Notes under the pieces: generated by a model | What the model was told of the DNA's origin: nothing | Seen by the model: only the letters and a program-made list of their open reading frames with translations | Databases searched by the model: none | Position numbers and translations under genes: made by a program | In this document: positions 15,389 through 22,815 of the stretch, one piece after another | Numbering within the stretch: the stretch's first letter is position 1 | How the letters are laid out: the number at the start of each line of letters is the position of its first letter | NCBI GenBank assembly: GCA_019307165.1 | Contig: JAFDKD010000005.1 | Location: 1-22,842, forward strand | Length of the DNA stretch: 22,842 nt | DNA from: Deltaproteobacteria bacterium | GTDB taxonomy: Bacteria; Desulfobacterota; DSM-4660; Desulfatiglandales; Desulfatiglandaceae | Direction of reading: 5' to 3'

Positions 15389-15426
15389 TTTTCATTTTTT
15401 TTCTTTTCATTTTTTTTCTTTTCACC
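15389..15426. repeat. 15-bp pyrimidine tandem repeat
   Basis: Two perfect copies of TTTTCATTTTTTTTC (15389-15403, 15404-15418) followed by TTTTCA of a third. It is almost pure pyrimidine on the plus strand and begins 25 bases after the DnaA-box pair. It could be part of a duplex-unwinding element. Confidence 0.8.
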
Positions 15427-15596
15427 AAGGGTCGAAAAGGTTCAATTTTTCGGCCAAATTTTTGCAGATAGAATAACATATTGATATATATGGAAAATTA
15501 TACAGGTCCTCGGCACGGTTAGCTCTGGGTGGCGATATTCGCCCAAAAAAATACCGAAAATATTTCTATAAATATGCCGGAATTAGGGGATATTTG

Positions 15597-16526
15597 ATGG
15601 AAAATAAAATTCGCGTGGCATTACTGGCGGGGGGCTGGTCGGCGGAGCGGGCCGTCTCGTTGAAGAGCGGCGAGGCGGCATTTGAGGCATTGGACAGGGG
15701 GAAGTACGAGGTCAGCCGGTATGATCCCCGCGACGATCTTCAAGCGCTGCTCGCAGATAAGGACGCGATCGACCTTGCCTTCAGTCTGCTGCACGGGAGA
15801 TTTGGGGAAGACGGCTGTATGCAGGGAATGCTGGAAATCCTCAGGTTGCCCTATGTCGGGTCACGGCCCCTGTCGTGCGCAATGGCCTTCAACAAAGATG
15901 TGACAAAGCGAACATACGAGCGGGCGGGCCTCAAGGTAGCGAAAGACATCCTGCTGAAGCGGGGGAACCGCATTGCGCCGGAGAAGATATTGGACTCGCT
16001 GGGCGGAAAAGTTATGGTCAAGCCGGTAAGCGAGGGATCCAGTGTGGGGATGTCGTTGTGCGGGAGCGCGGGCGAATTGCGCATCGGTCTTGAAGCTGCA
16101 TTTGCGTACGACGATGACGCGCTGGTGGAGGCTTACATCGATGGCCGGGAGATAACCTGTTGCGTCATGGGTGGCCGACACCTGGAAACGCTGCCTCTCA
16201 TCGAAATCGTTCCGGATAAGCAATTCGCCTTTTTCGACTATGAGGCCAAGTACACACCCGGGGCTACCAGGGAAATATGCCCCGCGCGCATCGGCGAGGC
16301 CGAGGCCCGGGCAGTGAGGGATTGCGCCGTAAGGGCCCACCAGGCCCTGAAATGTCGGGTGTGGAGCCGTACGGACATGATTATTCGGGACGAGAATGTT
16401 TATCTTCTTGAGACCAACACCATTCCGGGGATGACAGAAAACAGCCTTTTCCCGCTGGCGGCGCGGCAGGCCGGGCTTTGTTTTGGGGATTTGCTGGACC
16501 GTCTTATTCAATATGCCATGGAATAA
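15597..16526 (+). CDS. ddl: D-alanine--D-alanine ligase
   Basis: Joins two D-alanines with ATP to make the peptidoglycan precursor dipeptide. ATP-grasp fold: the N-terminal region has GGWSAERAVSL (a variant of GGxSxEreVS), a middle VMVKPVSEGSSVGMS segment, and the C-terminal ETNTIPGMTENSLFP metal- and substrate-binding segment. 309 residues, like E. coli DdlB (306). ATG 15597 has AGGGG eight bases upstream; a TTG directly before it is possible but adds only one residue. It stands alone between the noncoding oriC-like region and repeat DNA, away from any mur genes in view. Confidence 0.94.
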   Translation: MENKIRVALLAGGWSAERAVSLKSGEAAFEALDRGKYEVSRYDPRDDLQALLADKDAIDLAFSLLHGRFGEDGCMQGMLEILRLPYVGSRPLSCAMAFNKDVTKRTYERAGLKVAKDILLKRGNRIAPEKILDSLGGKVMVKPVSEGSSVGMSLCGSAGELRIGLEAAFAYDDDALVEAYIDGREITCCVMGGRHLETLPLIEIVPDKQFAFFDYEAKYTPGATREICPARIGEAEARAVRDCAVRAHQALKCRVWSRTDMIIRDENVYLLETNTIPGMTENSLFPLAARQAGLCFGDLLDRLIQYAME

Positions 16527-16701
16527 GGGCGCAGGGTACAGGGCACAAGGCACAGGGCTCAGGATACACCCGCCTTTGCTTAAAACACTTAAAAAGGATT
16601 ATGTTATCTCGCAAAGGTGCAAAGATCGCCAAAAATATACAGTTTATGATAAAATAACTAGGTTTTGGTAAAACAGCTTGGCTGCAAAGTCAAAAAAAAT
16701 A

Positions 16702-17038
16702 TATCTCTCACAGAGCCACAGAGTACACAGAGGTTTGTTGTTTTTTTGCGAAGCGTTGTTGAAATGTGTCCAAAGACCGCGTTTCTTATGGGACAGAGAT
16801 GAAACTCTTGTGAAACTTCGTATGGTTCAAGGTTCAGAGGTTCAAGGTTAAGGGTTGCAGGTTGCTTTGCACTCTCTCCCCTTTGCAAAGGGGAGCCTGT
16901 CCGCCGTTTTTGGGCGGGGCCGCCCCCCAGGCCGGAGGCGGCGCTCATATGAAAAAAGTGCCGCACCTTCTGTTTGAATCTTATATTTTCTCTGTGCTCT
17001 CTGTGCTCTCTGTGCTCTCTGTGACTCTGTGAGAGATT
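16702..17038. mobile_element. MITE-like element with terminal inverted repeats
   Basis: TCTCTCACAGAG (16704-16715) is the exact complement of CTCTGTGAGAGA (17025-17036), and similarity extends to about 31 bases with a few mismatches. The interior has no transposase. The right arm contains about four copies of the 9-base unit TCTCTGTGC (16989-17024). No clear target-site duplication was identified, so mobility is an inference. Confidence 0.4.
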
Positions 17039-17064
17039 TACCTGGTCGTTTCGCGCCCCGTCCG

Positions 17065-17087
17065 TTCGCCCTGAGCCTGTCGAAGGG
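17065..17087. repeat. Dispersed REP-type sequence
   Basis: The core GAGCCTGTCGAAGGG belongs to a short motif seen widely in intergenic DNA of many bacteria (recalled from general experience; not checked by search). Function unknown. Confidence 0.5.
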
Positions 17088-17157
17088 TCAATTCGGGACT
17101 TGGGCAACAACCCGTCAATAAAGAATCATCAATAAGGCCATGGTGGCCCGGTCCGGT

Positions 17158-18168
17158 TTAGCATATCCTCGGAAGCTGCTCTCCGGTCAGCATGGAGAGG
17201 ATCCGTGTGCCGCCCACGCGGGTTTTCAGCAGGACGCGACCCGCATGCTCGGGTATCGCCTCACCGATGATGGCTGCATTTTTTCCGTATGGGTGTCGCC
17301 TCATTTTTCTCAACACGGCGTCGGCATCCCCGGGGGCCACCATCACCAGGCATTTTCCTTCGTTGGCCACGTATAGGGGGTCGAGGCCCAGAATTTCCGA
17401 GGCCGAATGGACGCCCGCGCCGATGGGAAGGTCTTTTTCAATGACCTCGATGCCAACGCCGGACTGGGCGGCAATTTCGTTTAAGGCCGTGGCGACGCCC
17501 CCGCGGGTCGGGTCGCGCAGGACGTGAATATGGGGACTCGCAGCCAGGATGTCGTCCACTAATCCGTTGAGGGGTGCGGAATCGCTGGTCAAGGATGTAT
17601 TGAATTCGAGGCCTTCCCGCCGCGTCAGCACGGCCATGCCGTGATCGCCGATATCTCCATTTATTATCAGCTTATCTCCCGGGCGGGCGTTTTTGCTGGC
17701 AACGTCTACTTCCGGAGAAATTTCGCCGACCCCGGCCGTATTGATAAAAATCTTGTCCGCGTGCCGTCTGGGAACCACTTTCGTGTCACCGGCGACAATA
17801 CGGACCCCGGCCTCGTCAGCGGCCGCGGCGATGGAATCGACGATCGTAATCAGGTCCTTGATGGGAAATCCTTCTTCCAGGATAAGACCCAGGGTCAGAT
17901 ACCGCGGGACGGCGCCCTGCATGGAAAGGTCGTTCACGGTGCCGTGGACCGAAAGGCTGCCGATGTCCCCGCCGGGGAAGAAGATGGGATCAACGACGTA
18001 TGAGTCCGTGGTCATGGCCATTCGGCCGCCGAACATGGGCACCACGGCGCTGTCGTCCAGCGTGGAAAGGATGTCGTTGTCAAGGCGGGGGAGGAAAATG
18101 CCCTCCACCAGATCGCGGGAGGCCTCGCCGCCGCTGCCGTGATCGAGTTGGATGGTTTTGCCGGTCAT
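17158..18168 (-). CDS. hypE: Hydrogenase maturation protein HypE
   Basis: HypE dehydrates a carbamoyl group on its C-terminal cysteine to thiocyanate, the source of cyanide ligands for the [NiFe]-hydrogenase iron. The 336-residue protein begins with the typical QLDHGSGG segment, has the AIRS/PurM-like two-domain layout, and ends in PRIC, with C336 as the carrier cysteine. ATG 18168 has GGAG eight bases upstream; an upstream start at 18348 would add 60 residues foreign to the family. No other hyp gene is in the window, so it is separated from its usual partners, or they lie elsewhere. Confidence 0.95.
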   Translation of the reverse strand: MTGKTIQLDHGSGGEASRDLVEGIFLPRLDNDILSTLDDSAVVPMFGGRMAMTTDSYVVDPIFFPGGDIGSLSVHGTVNDLSMQGAVPRYLTLGLILEEGFPIKDLITIVDSIAAAADEAGVRIVAGDTKVVPRRHADKIFINTAGVGEISPEVDVASKNARPGDKLIINGDIGDHGMAVLTRREGLEFNTSLTSDSAPLNGLVDDILAASPHIHVLRDPTRGGVATALNEIAAQSGVGIEVIEKDLPIGAGVHSASEILGLDPLYVANEGKCLVMVAPGDADAVLRKMRRHPYGKNAAIIGEAIPEHAGRVLLKTRVGGTRILSMLTGEQLPRIC

Positions 18169-18347
18169 TCGTTGCGCTCCAAAAAGGGGGCCGGCGCCGG
18201 CGTTAAGGGGGCCGACGACACGGATAGAGATGCCGATTCCCGACCGCGGAGATCCCAAGGGGGAAAGGGGTTGTTGGAAATAGCATTTTGCAGGGAACGT
18301 TATACCGCAATAGAAAAAAAAACAATCTTTGAATCGATTCGGGGACA

Positions 18348-18363
18348 CGTTTCACGTGAAACA
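18348..18363. promoter_or_regulatory. parS: parS centromere site
   Basis: CGTTTCACGTGAAACA differs from the consensus TGTTTCACGTGAAACA only at the first base and contains a perfect 14-bp palindrome. It lies about 200 bases upstream of parA-parB, the usual setting. ParB binds here as a CTP-dependent clamp and loads onto flanking DNA. Confidence 0.9.
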
Positions 18364-18393
18364 TGCATACCTCCCGTTTTTTAGGGCATCATA

Positions 18394-18409
18394 TGTTTCA
18401 CGGGGAGAT
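18394..18409. promoter_or_regulatory. Degenerate parS half-site
   Basis: The left half TGTTTCACG is perfect, while the right half is lost (11 of 16 positions match overall). A second right-half copy, TGAAACA, occurs at 18471-18477. These may be decayed parS sites or weak ParB sites affecting the parA promoter. Confidence 0.4.
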
Positions 18410-18558
18410 CTTGGGACAATGATTTGGGTTTTCAAACAACAGCGTATTGTGATATCAAACAAGCCACGAGTGAAACATGAAGCCGGCCGTTGCGACCCGC
18501 CACCGCAACTTCGGGCAGGCGAATCGGTATGCGGGAAAGGATGACGGCGAACGCTCTC

Positions 18559-19353
18559 ATGGCTCAAATCATTTCTATCTCCAATCAAAAAGGCGGTGTG
18601 GGAAAAACGACCACGTCGGTAAATCTTGCCGCATCCCTTGCAGCGGCTGAAAAATCCTGTCTACTGGTGGACTGCGATCCCCAGGGCAACGCCACGACCG
18701 GCGTTGGGGTCGATCGAACGGACCTGAAAGGGGGGCTTTACGACCTGCTCCTGGGCGATATGTCGCCCGATGACGTGATCGTTCAAACCGAGGTCCCCGG
18801 GCTTCACCTGGTGGGGGCTGACAGGGACTTGGTGGGCGCTGAAGTGGAATTGATCGCTTTGCGGGACAAGGAATTTCGCCTGAAACGAACGCTCGAGGAC
18901 CTGCGGGGTCGATACAATTTTATTTTTTTGGACTGTCCGCCGTCCTTCGGTTATCTGACGGTAAACGCCCTTACCGCGGCGGATTCCGTTCTCGTGCCCC
19001 TTCAGTGCGAGTATTACGCGCTGGAGGGTCTCTCGCAATTAATCAACACGATTCGGGCGGTGAAAAAAAGCCTCAATCCGGCCCTCAGACTCATGGGCAT
19101 ACTCTTGACCATGAGCGATATGCGCAACAACCTCTCTCAGCAGGTGGCCCAGGAAGTCCGAGCCCATTTCGGCAAAAGCGTTTTCAAGACCATGATACCC
19201 CGCAATGTGCGGCTGAGCGAGGCCCCCAGCCACGGCAAGCCCATTCTGCTTTACGACATTCGGTCAAAAGGGGCCCAGAGCTACCTGGAATTGGCGAGGG
19301 AATTCATAGAGAAAGGAGCCGGAAACCATGACAAAGCGAAAGGCACTGGGTAA
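18559..19353 (+). CDS. parA: Chromosome-partitioning ATPase ParA/Soj
   Basis: A Walker-type ATPase that binds the nucleoid and, with ParB, segregates the origin. The deviant Walker A is KGGVGKTT (11-18), followed by DCDPQGN (38-44) and the LDCPPSFG Walker B region. The 264-residue size matches chromosomal Soj rather than larger plasmid ParA with an HTH. ATG 18559 is chosen by family alignment (MAQIISISNQKGG). Upstream in-frame ATGs at 18529 and 18541 are possible, since AAAGG lies too far (about 18 bases) from 18559 for an ideal ribosome binding site. The end overlaps parB by 26 bases. Confidence 0.94.
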   Translation: MAQIISISNQKGGVGKTTTSVNLAASLAAAEKSCLLVDCDPQGNATTGVGVDRTDLKGGLYDLLLGDMSPDDVIVQTEVPGLHLVGADRDLVGAEVELIALRDKEFRLKRTLEDLRGRYNFIFLDCPPSFGYLTVNALTAADSVLVPLQCEYYALEGLSQLINTIRAVKKSLNPALRLMGILLTMSDMRNNLSQQVAQEVRAHFGKSVFKTMIPRNVRLSEAPSHGKPILLYDIRSKGAQSYLELAREFIEKGAGNHDKAKGTG

Positions 19354-20173
19354 GGGGCTGTCGGCTCTGATTCCTGACGCGGGCCGGCTGGACAATGGTA
19401 AAACGCGTTTTTTCAATTGCCCCGTGGAGGCCATAGATCCCAACCCCTATCAGCCGCGGCAGGACTTTTCAGAGGCCGAAATGGTCGGAATGGTCCAGTC
19501 CGTTAGGGAAAAGGGCATTTTGACCCCGTTGCTGGTGAGCCGCTTGGAGACCGGGTATCAACTTATCGCCGGCGAGCGCCGCTGGCGCGCCGCCCAGCGG
19601 GCGGGGCTGACCCATGTGCCCGTCGTGGTGAGAGAGGTGAGGGATACGGAATCCCTGGAACTGGCGCTCATCGAAAATATTCACAGAAAAGATTTGAATG
19701 CCATCGAAGAAGCGCGTGCCTATAAAAGACTGATTGACGAAACCGGCGCCACGCAGGACGCGGTAGCGAAAATGCTCGGCAAAGACCGGTCAACCATCAC
19801 CAACCTTCTCAGGCTCCTCAACCTGTCCTTACCCATACAGAAACATGTCATCGACGGCCGTCTGAGCGTGGGCCACGCCAGGGTGCTCGCCGGTCTTAAA
19901 AGCGAGAGCGACCGCCACCGCCTGAGTCGATTGATTCTGGAAAAGGGCCTTTCCGTACGGCAGGCCGAGGCCATGGGCAAAAAGATTACCTCCCCGCCAC
20001 GGCCGAAGAAAAAAGAAGCGGAACTGGATTACTATCTGAAGTCTTTATCGGATACGTTGAAGCGGTCTCTGGGGACGAAAGTGGAGATCCAGAAGCGGGG
20101 GCATCGCGGCAAGATTGTCATCCATTACTATTCCGATGAAGAGTTGGACAGATTGCTGGAAGTTCTGGGTTGA
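19328..20173 (+). CDS. parB: Chromosome-partitioning protein ParB/Spo0J
   Basis: Binds parS and, with CTP, slides to form the partition complex. The CTP-binding boxes GERRWRA (82-88) and ENIHR (116-120; usual form ENxQR) are present, followed by a helix-turn-helix at about 142-166 and a C-terminal dimerisation segment ending LDRLLEVLG. 281 residues is normal. The start lies within parA with AAAGGAG nine bases upstream, so the two are coupled. Its 3' end overlaps convergent plsY by 46 bases. Confidence 0.95.
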   Translation: MTKRKALGKGLSALIPDAGRLDNGKTRFFNCPVEAIDPNPYQPRQDFSEAEMVGMVQSVREKGILTPLLVSRLETGYQLIAGERRWRAAQRAGLTHVPVVVREVRDTESLELALIENIHRKDLNAIEEARAYKRLIDETGATQDAVAKMLGKDRSTITNLLRLLNLSLPIQKHVIDGRLSVGHARVLAGLKSESDRHRLSRLILEKGLSVRQAEAMGKKITSPPRPKKKEAELDYYLKSLSDTLKRSLGTKVEIQKRGHRGKIVIHYYSDEELDRLLEVLG

Positions 20174-20784
20174 GAGGACCGCTCCCGCCATTTTCGCTCC
20201 TCGCCTTTCAGTAGGCGGCCGATATTCTCGTGGTGCTTGACGCAGATAAGCGCGGCCGCCGCAAATCCCCCGAGCACAATGGGAAAGGGTTTTCCCAAGA
20301 CCCCCATCAGGACCGCAAGACTGATGGCCGAGACCATGGATCCCAGTGAAATGAAATCCCAGATCGCTACAACGACCACGAAAATTAAAAGGCCGATGAG
20401 GCAGGACAGGGGTGATAGGGCAAGAAATACCCCGAGGGCCGTAGCAACCCCTTTTCCCCCGCGAAATCCCATGAAGATAGAGAACTGATGGCCGATGAGG
20501 GCCGACAGACCCACTGCGGAGAGACAGATCGCATATAGGGTTCCCCCGGTTGATGCAGCCGCTGCGAACAAAGAGACGGGGACAAATCCCTTCATCATGT
20601 CCAGGACCAGCGTCAGAAGGCCCCATTTGAGGCCCAGTTCCCTTGCCACATTGGTTGCGCCCACGTTGCCGCTGCCGCGCCGGGTGATGTCGATGCGGGC
20701 CACCCGCGCGGAAATGAGCTTTCCGAAAGGAATGGAACCCAGCACATATGCGGCCAGGGAATAGATGATCGATTGAAGAACCAT
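20128..20784 (-). CDS. plsY: Acyl-phosphate:glycerol-3-phosphate acyltransferase PlsY
   Basis: An inner-membrane enzyme that transfers the acyl group from acyl-phosphate to glycerol-3-phosphate, the first step of phospholipid synthesis. The conserved motifs are visible: GSIPFGKL near the N-terminus, GSGNVGATNVAR (about 38-49), and GFRGGKGVATALG (about 106-118). Several hydrophobic helices fit the polytopic fold. At 218 residues it carries a polar C-terminal tail encoded partly in the overlap with parB. The ribosome binding site before ATG 20784 is weak. GpsA (11158-12186) supplies its substrate. Confidence 0.94.
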   Translation of the reverse strand: MVLQSIIYSLAAYVLGSIPFGKLISARVARIDITRRGSGNVGATNVARELGLKWGLLTLVLDMMKGFVPVSLFAAAASTGGTLYAICLSAVGLSALIGHQFSIFMGFRGGKGVATALGVFLALSPLSCLIGLLIFVVVVAIWDFISLGSMVSAISLAVLMGVLGKPFPIVLGGFAAAALICVKHHENIGRLLKGEERKWRERSSQPRTSSNLSNSSSE

Positions 20785-20894
20785 GATCGAAAGGACTTGA
20801 GATTCCCTTCTTTTTTTAGGATGATATCTGCGACCCGGTGAACGTGCCGTGTTCGAATCGCATTTCGTTCAGGGTCTGACCAGAAGCGTTTATG

Positions 20895-20924
20895 TTCAAG
20901 GATATATGGTTTTTCACGTATAGT
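20895..20924 (+). promoter_or_regulatory. Possible promoter for the DUF3842-cooT operon
   Basis: TATAGT (20919-20924) is a good -10 match; TTCAAG (20895-20900) is a poor -35 at 18-base spacing. It lies about 30 bases before the first gene of the operon. Confidence 0.3.
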
Positions 20925-20954
20925 GCAACCACTAATTTCGAAAAGGGCTGACCC

Positions 20955-21371
20955 GTGAAAATCATGGTCATGGATGGGCAGGGCGGCGGCATCGGCGCTA
21001 CCCTGATTAAGTATATCAGGGATTTGCTCGGGGATGAGTTGGACGTATGGGCCCTGGGCACCAATGCCATCGCCACGTCAAGGATGATGAAGGCGGGGGC
21101 CAATCGGGGCGCGACCGGCGAGAATCCCATTGTGAAAACCAGCCGCCGGGTGGACCTGATTGTGGGCCCTCTGGGCATCATTATGGCCGATGCAATGATG
21201 GGAGAGGTAACGCCCGCCATGGCGGCCGCGGTGAGCGCCAGTCCGGCAGAGAAAATCTTGATCCCGCTTACAAAGGAGCCCGTACACGTTGTAGGCGCTT
21301 CCGCCGAGCCCCTGCCGCATCTGGTCAAGCGGGCAGTGGAACGAATCAGGGAGGTGATGACCCATGTGTGA
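20955..21371 (+). CDS. DUF3842 family protein
   Basis: 138 residues beginning MKIMVMDGQGGGIG, a glycine-rich nucleotide-binding-like loop after a first beta strand, followed by ALGTNAIATSRMMKAGANRGATGENPI, characteristic of DUF3842. The start is GTG (20955-20957) with AGGG about seven bases upstream. Its last codons overlap the cooT start by 8 bases, so the two are translationally coupled. The family's function is unknown; the link to CooT suggests a part in nickel or CODH handling, which is an inference. Confidence 0.85.
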   Translation: MKIMVMDGQGGGIGATLIKYIRDLLGDELDVWALGTNAIATSRMMKAGANRGATGENPIVKTSRRVDLIVGPLGIIMADAMMGEVTPAMAAAVSASPAEKILIPLTKEPVHVVGASAEPLPHLVKRAVERIREVMTHV

Positions 21372-21555
21372 GTCAACGGCGTATGTGTTGAAAGACGGTA
21401 AAGAAGAACTGGTGCTGGAGAGCGTCCAGCTTTTGGAGGTGAACCCGGGCGGCGTACGTATCGCCAGTATATTCGGGGAAGAAAAGATCATTCAAGCCAG
21501 GGTAAAGACCCTCTCCCTGGTGGACCATAAGATTATACTCGAACCCATTACCTAG
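21364..21555 (+). CDS. cooT: CooT family nickel-binding protein
   Basis: 63 residues starting MCEST. In characterised CooT proteins the second residue, Cys2, binds Ni(II) at the dimer interface and the protein takes part in CODH maturation. The segments DGKEELVLESV and SLVDHKIILE match the family pattern, and length is normal. The ATG overlaps the DUF3842 end (ATGACCCATGTGTGA). The next gene begins 35 bases after its stop. Confidence 0.88.
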   Translation: MCESTAYVLKDGKEELVLESVQLLEVNPGGVRIASIFGEEKIIQARVKTLSLVDHKIILEPIT

Positions 21556-21590
21556 TGTCCACATTGAACACCCTAAAGGAGGTAACAGAC

Positions 21591-22229
21591 ATGAATGTTC
21601 TTGAATTTGCAAGCAAATTCAAATGGTTGGGACATGACGGCTTCCTGGTGGAAACGGAGAAGACGATCTATTTCGACCCCTATGAGATCTCCGGGGGCCC
21701 CACGGCGGACCTGGTCCTGATCTCCCACGATCATTTCGATCACTGCTCGCCTGAAGACGTGGCCAGGGTCCAGGGGCCTGACACGGTCATCGTCACGGAG
21801 AGTGCGTCAGCGGCCAAGCTGTCCGGGGACGTAAGAGTAGTGAAGCCGGGGGATTCCCTTGATTTCGGGGGCATCACCGTGGAGGCGGTCCCATCCTACA
21901 ACACGGACAAGGACTTTCATCCCAAGGCAAACGACTGGCTCGGGTTGATCGTGGAGGCGGAGGGGGTGCGGGTGTACCACGCCGGCGATTCAGATTTTAT
22001 TCCTGAAATGAATGAAATGAATGACTTAAAGGTCGATATCGCGCTTCTGCCCGTGTCCGGCACCTATGTGATGACGGCGGAACAAGCCGTAGAGGCCGCC
22101 CTGGCGATCCGGCCCAAGCTGGCCATACCCATGCACTACGGCGCCATTGTCGGCAGCGAGCAGGACGCGGTGCGGTTCAAGGAGGCATTGGCGGGAAAAA
22201 TCGACGTGATGATTCTTCAGAAGGCGTAA
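21591..22229 (+). CDS. Metallo-beta-lactamase-fold hydrolase (UlaG-like/UPF0173-like)
   Basis: 212 residues. The metal-binding signature HDHFDH (H46, H48, D50, H51) is intact, with later ligands in YHAGDSDF and MHYG. This is the UlaG/UPF0173 branch of metal-dependent hydrolases; the substrate cannot be told. ATG 21591 is chosen because AAAGGAGGT lies seven bases upstream; an in-frame codon at 21555 would add 12 residues and overlap the cooT stop. It is the third gene of a DUF3842-cooT operon. Confidence 0.9.
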   Translation: MNVLEFASKFKWLGHDGFLVETEKTIYFDPYEISGGPTADLVLISHDHFDHCSPEDVARVQGPDTVIVTESASAAKLSGDVRVVKPGDSLDFGGITVEAVPSYNTDKDFHPKANDWLGLIVEAEGVRVYHAGDSDFIPEMNEMNDLKVDIALLPVSGTYVMTAEQAVEAALAIRPKLAIPMHYGAIVGSEQDAVRFKEALAGKIDVMILQKA

Positions 22230-22235
22230 CGGGTA

Positions 22236-22257
22236 AAAGGTGCCAATCGGCGCCTTT
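22236..22257 (+). terminator. Weak terminator-like hairpin after the MBL gene
   Basis: AAAGGTGCC and GGCGCCTTT pair over 9 positions (one G-U) around AATC, seven bases after the stop. There is no T-tract beyond the three T residues in the stem, so termination is uncertain. Confidence 0.35.
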
Positions 22258-22407
22258 GAACAGAGACGGTTGGCAAAGCGAATATTGAATATCGAACAAG
22301 AAATAATTTTTATTTAATGATGTGAGGATATTTCAGTTCAATCAAAAAAAGGAGTGAAAAATCAAAGGGCTGTATTCGACCTAAGTAAAACCGGATGGAA
22401 ATTCATC

Positions 22408-22815
22408 TTACCCGGGCGAGATCAAAATTACCCTGGGAAAATAGGTGCCGTATCTCCGCAAATCACGCGTGATAAGGTCCATGCCCAGAATTGCCGCTTG
22501 GGCGCCAATATAGAAATCGGGCAAGGGAGACCGTTTCATTCCTTTGTTTTTTCTGTAACGGAGAAAGGCCTTGCCTGCTAAAAACAGGGCTTCCTTCGGG
22601 ATATCGAGCATTTGAAGCCCGCTTCGGAGGATGGCCGACTCCAACGTCTCTATTCGTTTGAAACCGATGGAAATCTCCGAATAAATAATGGCATTGATGT
22701 ACAGGTTGGTGACCGCCCCATATTGTTCCAGCGTGGCCTCCGACCAATCGGCCCATTCCGGGTCATCCAGATAGACATCCAAAATGACATTCGAGTCCAC
22801 CAGCACGCCTTGCAT
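22408..22815 (-). CDS. PIN-domain toxin, VapC-like
   Basis: 135 residues with the acidic PIN nuclease set: D7 (VDSNV), E47 (YSEISIG), D100 (LPDFYIGA) and D118 (TRDLRRY). VapC toxins of type II systems cleave RNA, often tRNA. ATG (plus 22813-22815) overlaps a stop in a preceding frame (TAATG), as expected for an antitoxin-toxin pair. The antitoxin lies mostly outside the window. Confidence 0.85.
   Translation of the reverse strand: MQGVLVDSNVILDVYLDDPEWADWSEATLEQYGAVTNLYINAIIYSEISIGFKRIETLESAILRSGLQMLDIPKEALFLAGKAFLRYRKNKGMKRSPLPDFYIGAQAAILGMDLITRDLRRYGTYFPRVILISPG

Larger units (their letters stand above)
14961..15596. other. Candidate oriC region between dnaA2 and ddl
   Basis: About 640 noncoding bases between divergent dnaA copy 2 and ddl. 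It contains TTTTACACA (15146-15154) and TTTTCCACA (15356-15364), both fitting TTWTNCACA, and TGTGGAAAG (15345-15353), 8 of 9 on the other strand and forming an inverted pair with the second. A pyrimidine tandem repeat follows at 15389-15426, then AT-rich DNA to about 15590. This arrangement (boxes, then a low-melting tract beside a dnaA gene) fits a replication origin. TTWTNCACA also occurs at 2172-2180 and near 13402, so single matches are weak evidence. Confidence 0.5.
16527..17157. other. Repeat-derived noncoding stretch
   Basis: No believable gene. It holds CAGGGCACAGGG-like short repeats (16531-16566), a GGTTCAAGG-type repeat (16824-16860), a perfect 20-bp palindrome at 16876-16895, an element bounded by inverted arms near 16702-16732 and 17008-17038, and a TTCGCCCTGAGCCTGTCGAA-type repeat (17065-17087). 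An open frame across it translates to repetitive His-Arg-Glu and Leu-Glu-Pro runs, typical of repeat translation. Confidence 0.75.
18169..18558. other. hypE-parA divergent gap with parS cluster
   Basis: About 390 bases. It carries a nearly perfect parS (18348-18363), two degenerate half-sites (18394-18409 and 18462-18477), and a GCCGGCGCCGGC palindrome (18190-18201) in the hypE leader. Promoters for both flanking genes are expected but none could be fixed by eye. Confidence 0.6.

Noticed and set aside
16658..17110. 150-codon minus-strand frame between ddl and hypE
   Set aside because: Translates repeats (His-Arg-Glu runs, Leu-Glu-Pro runs); no family and no ribosome binding site.
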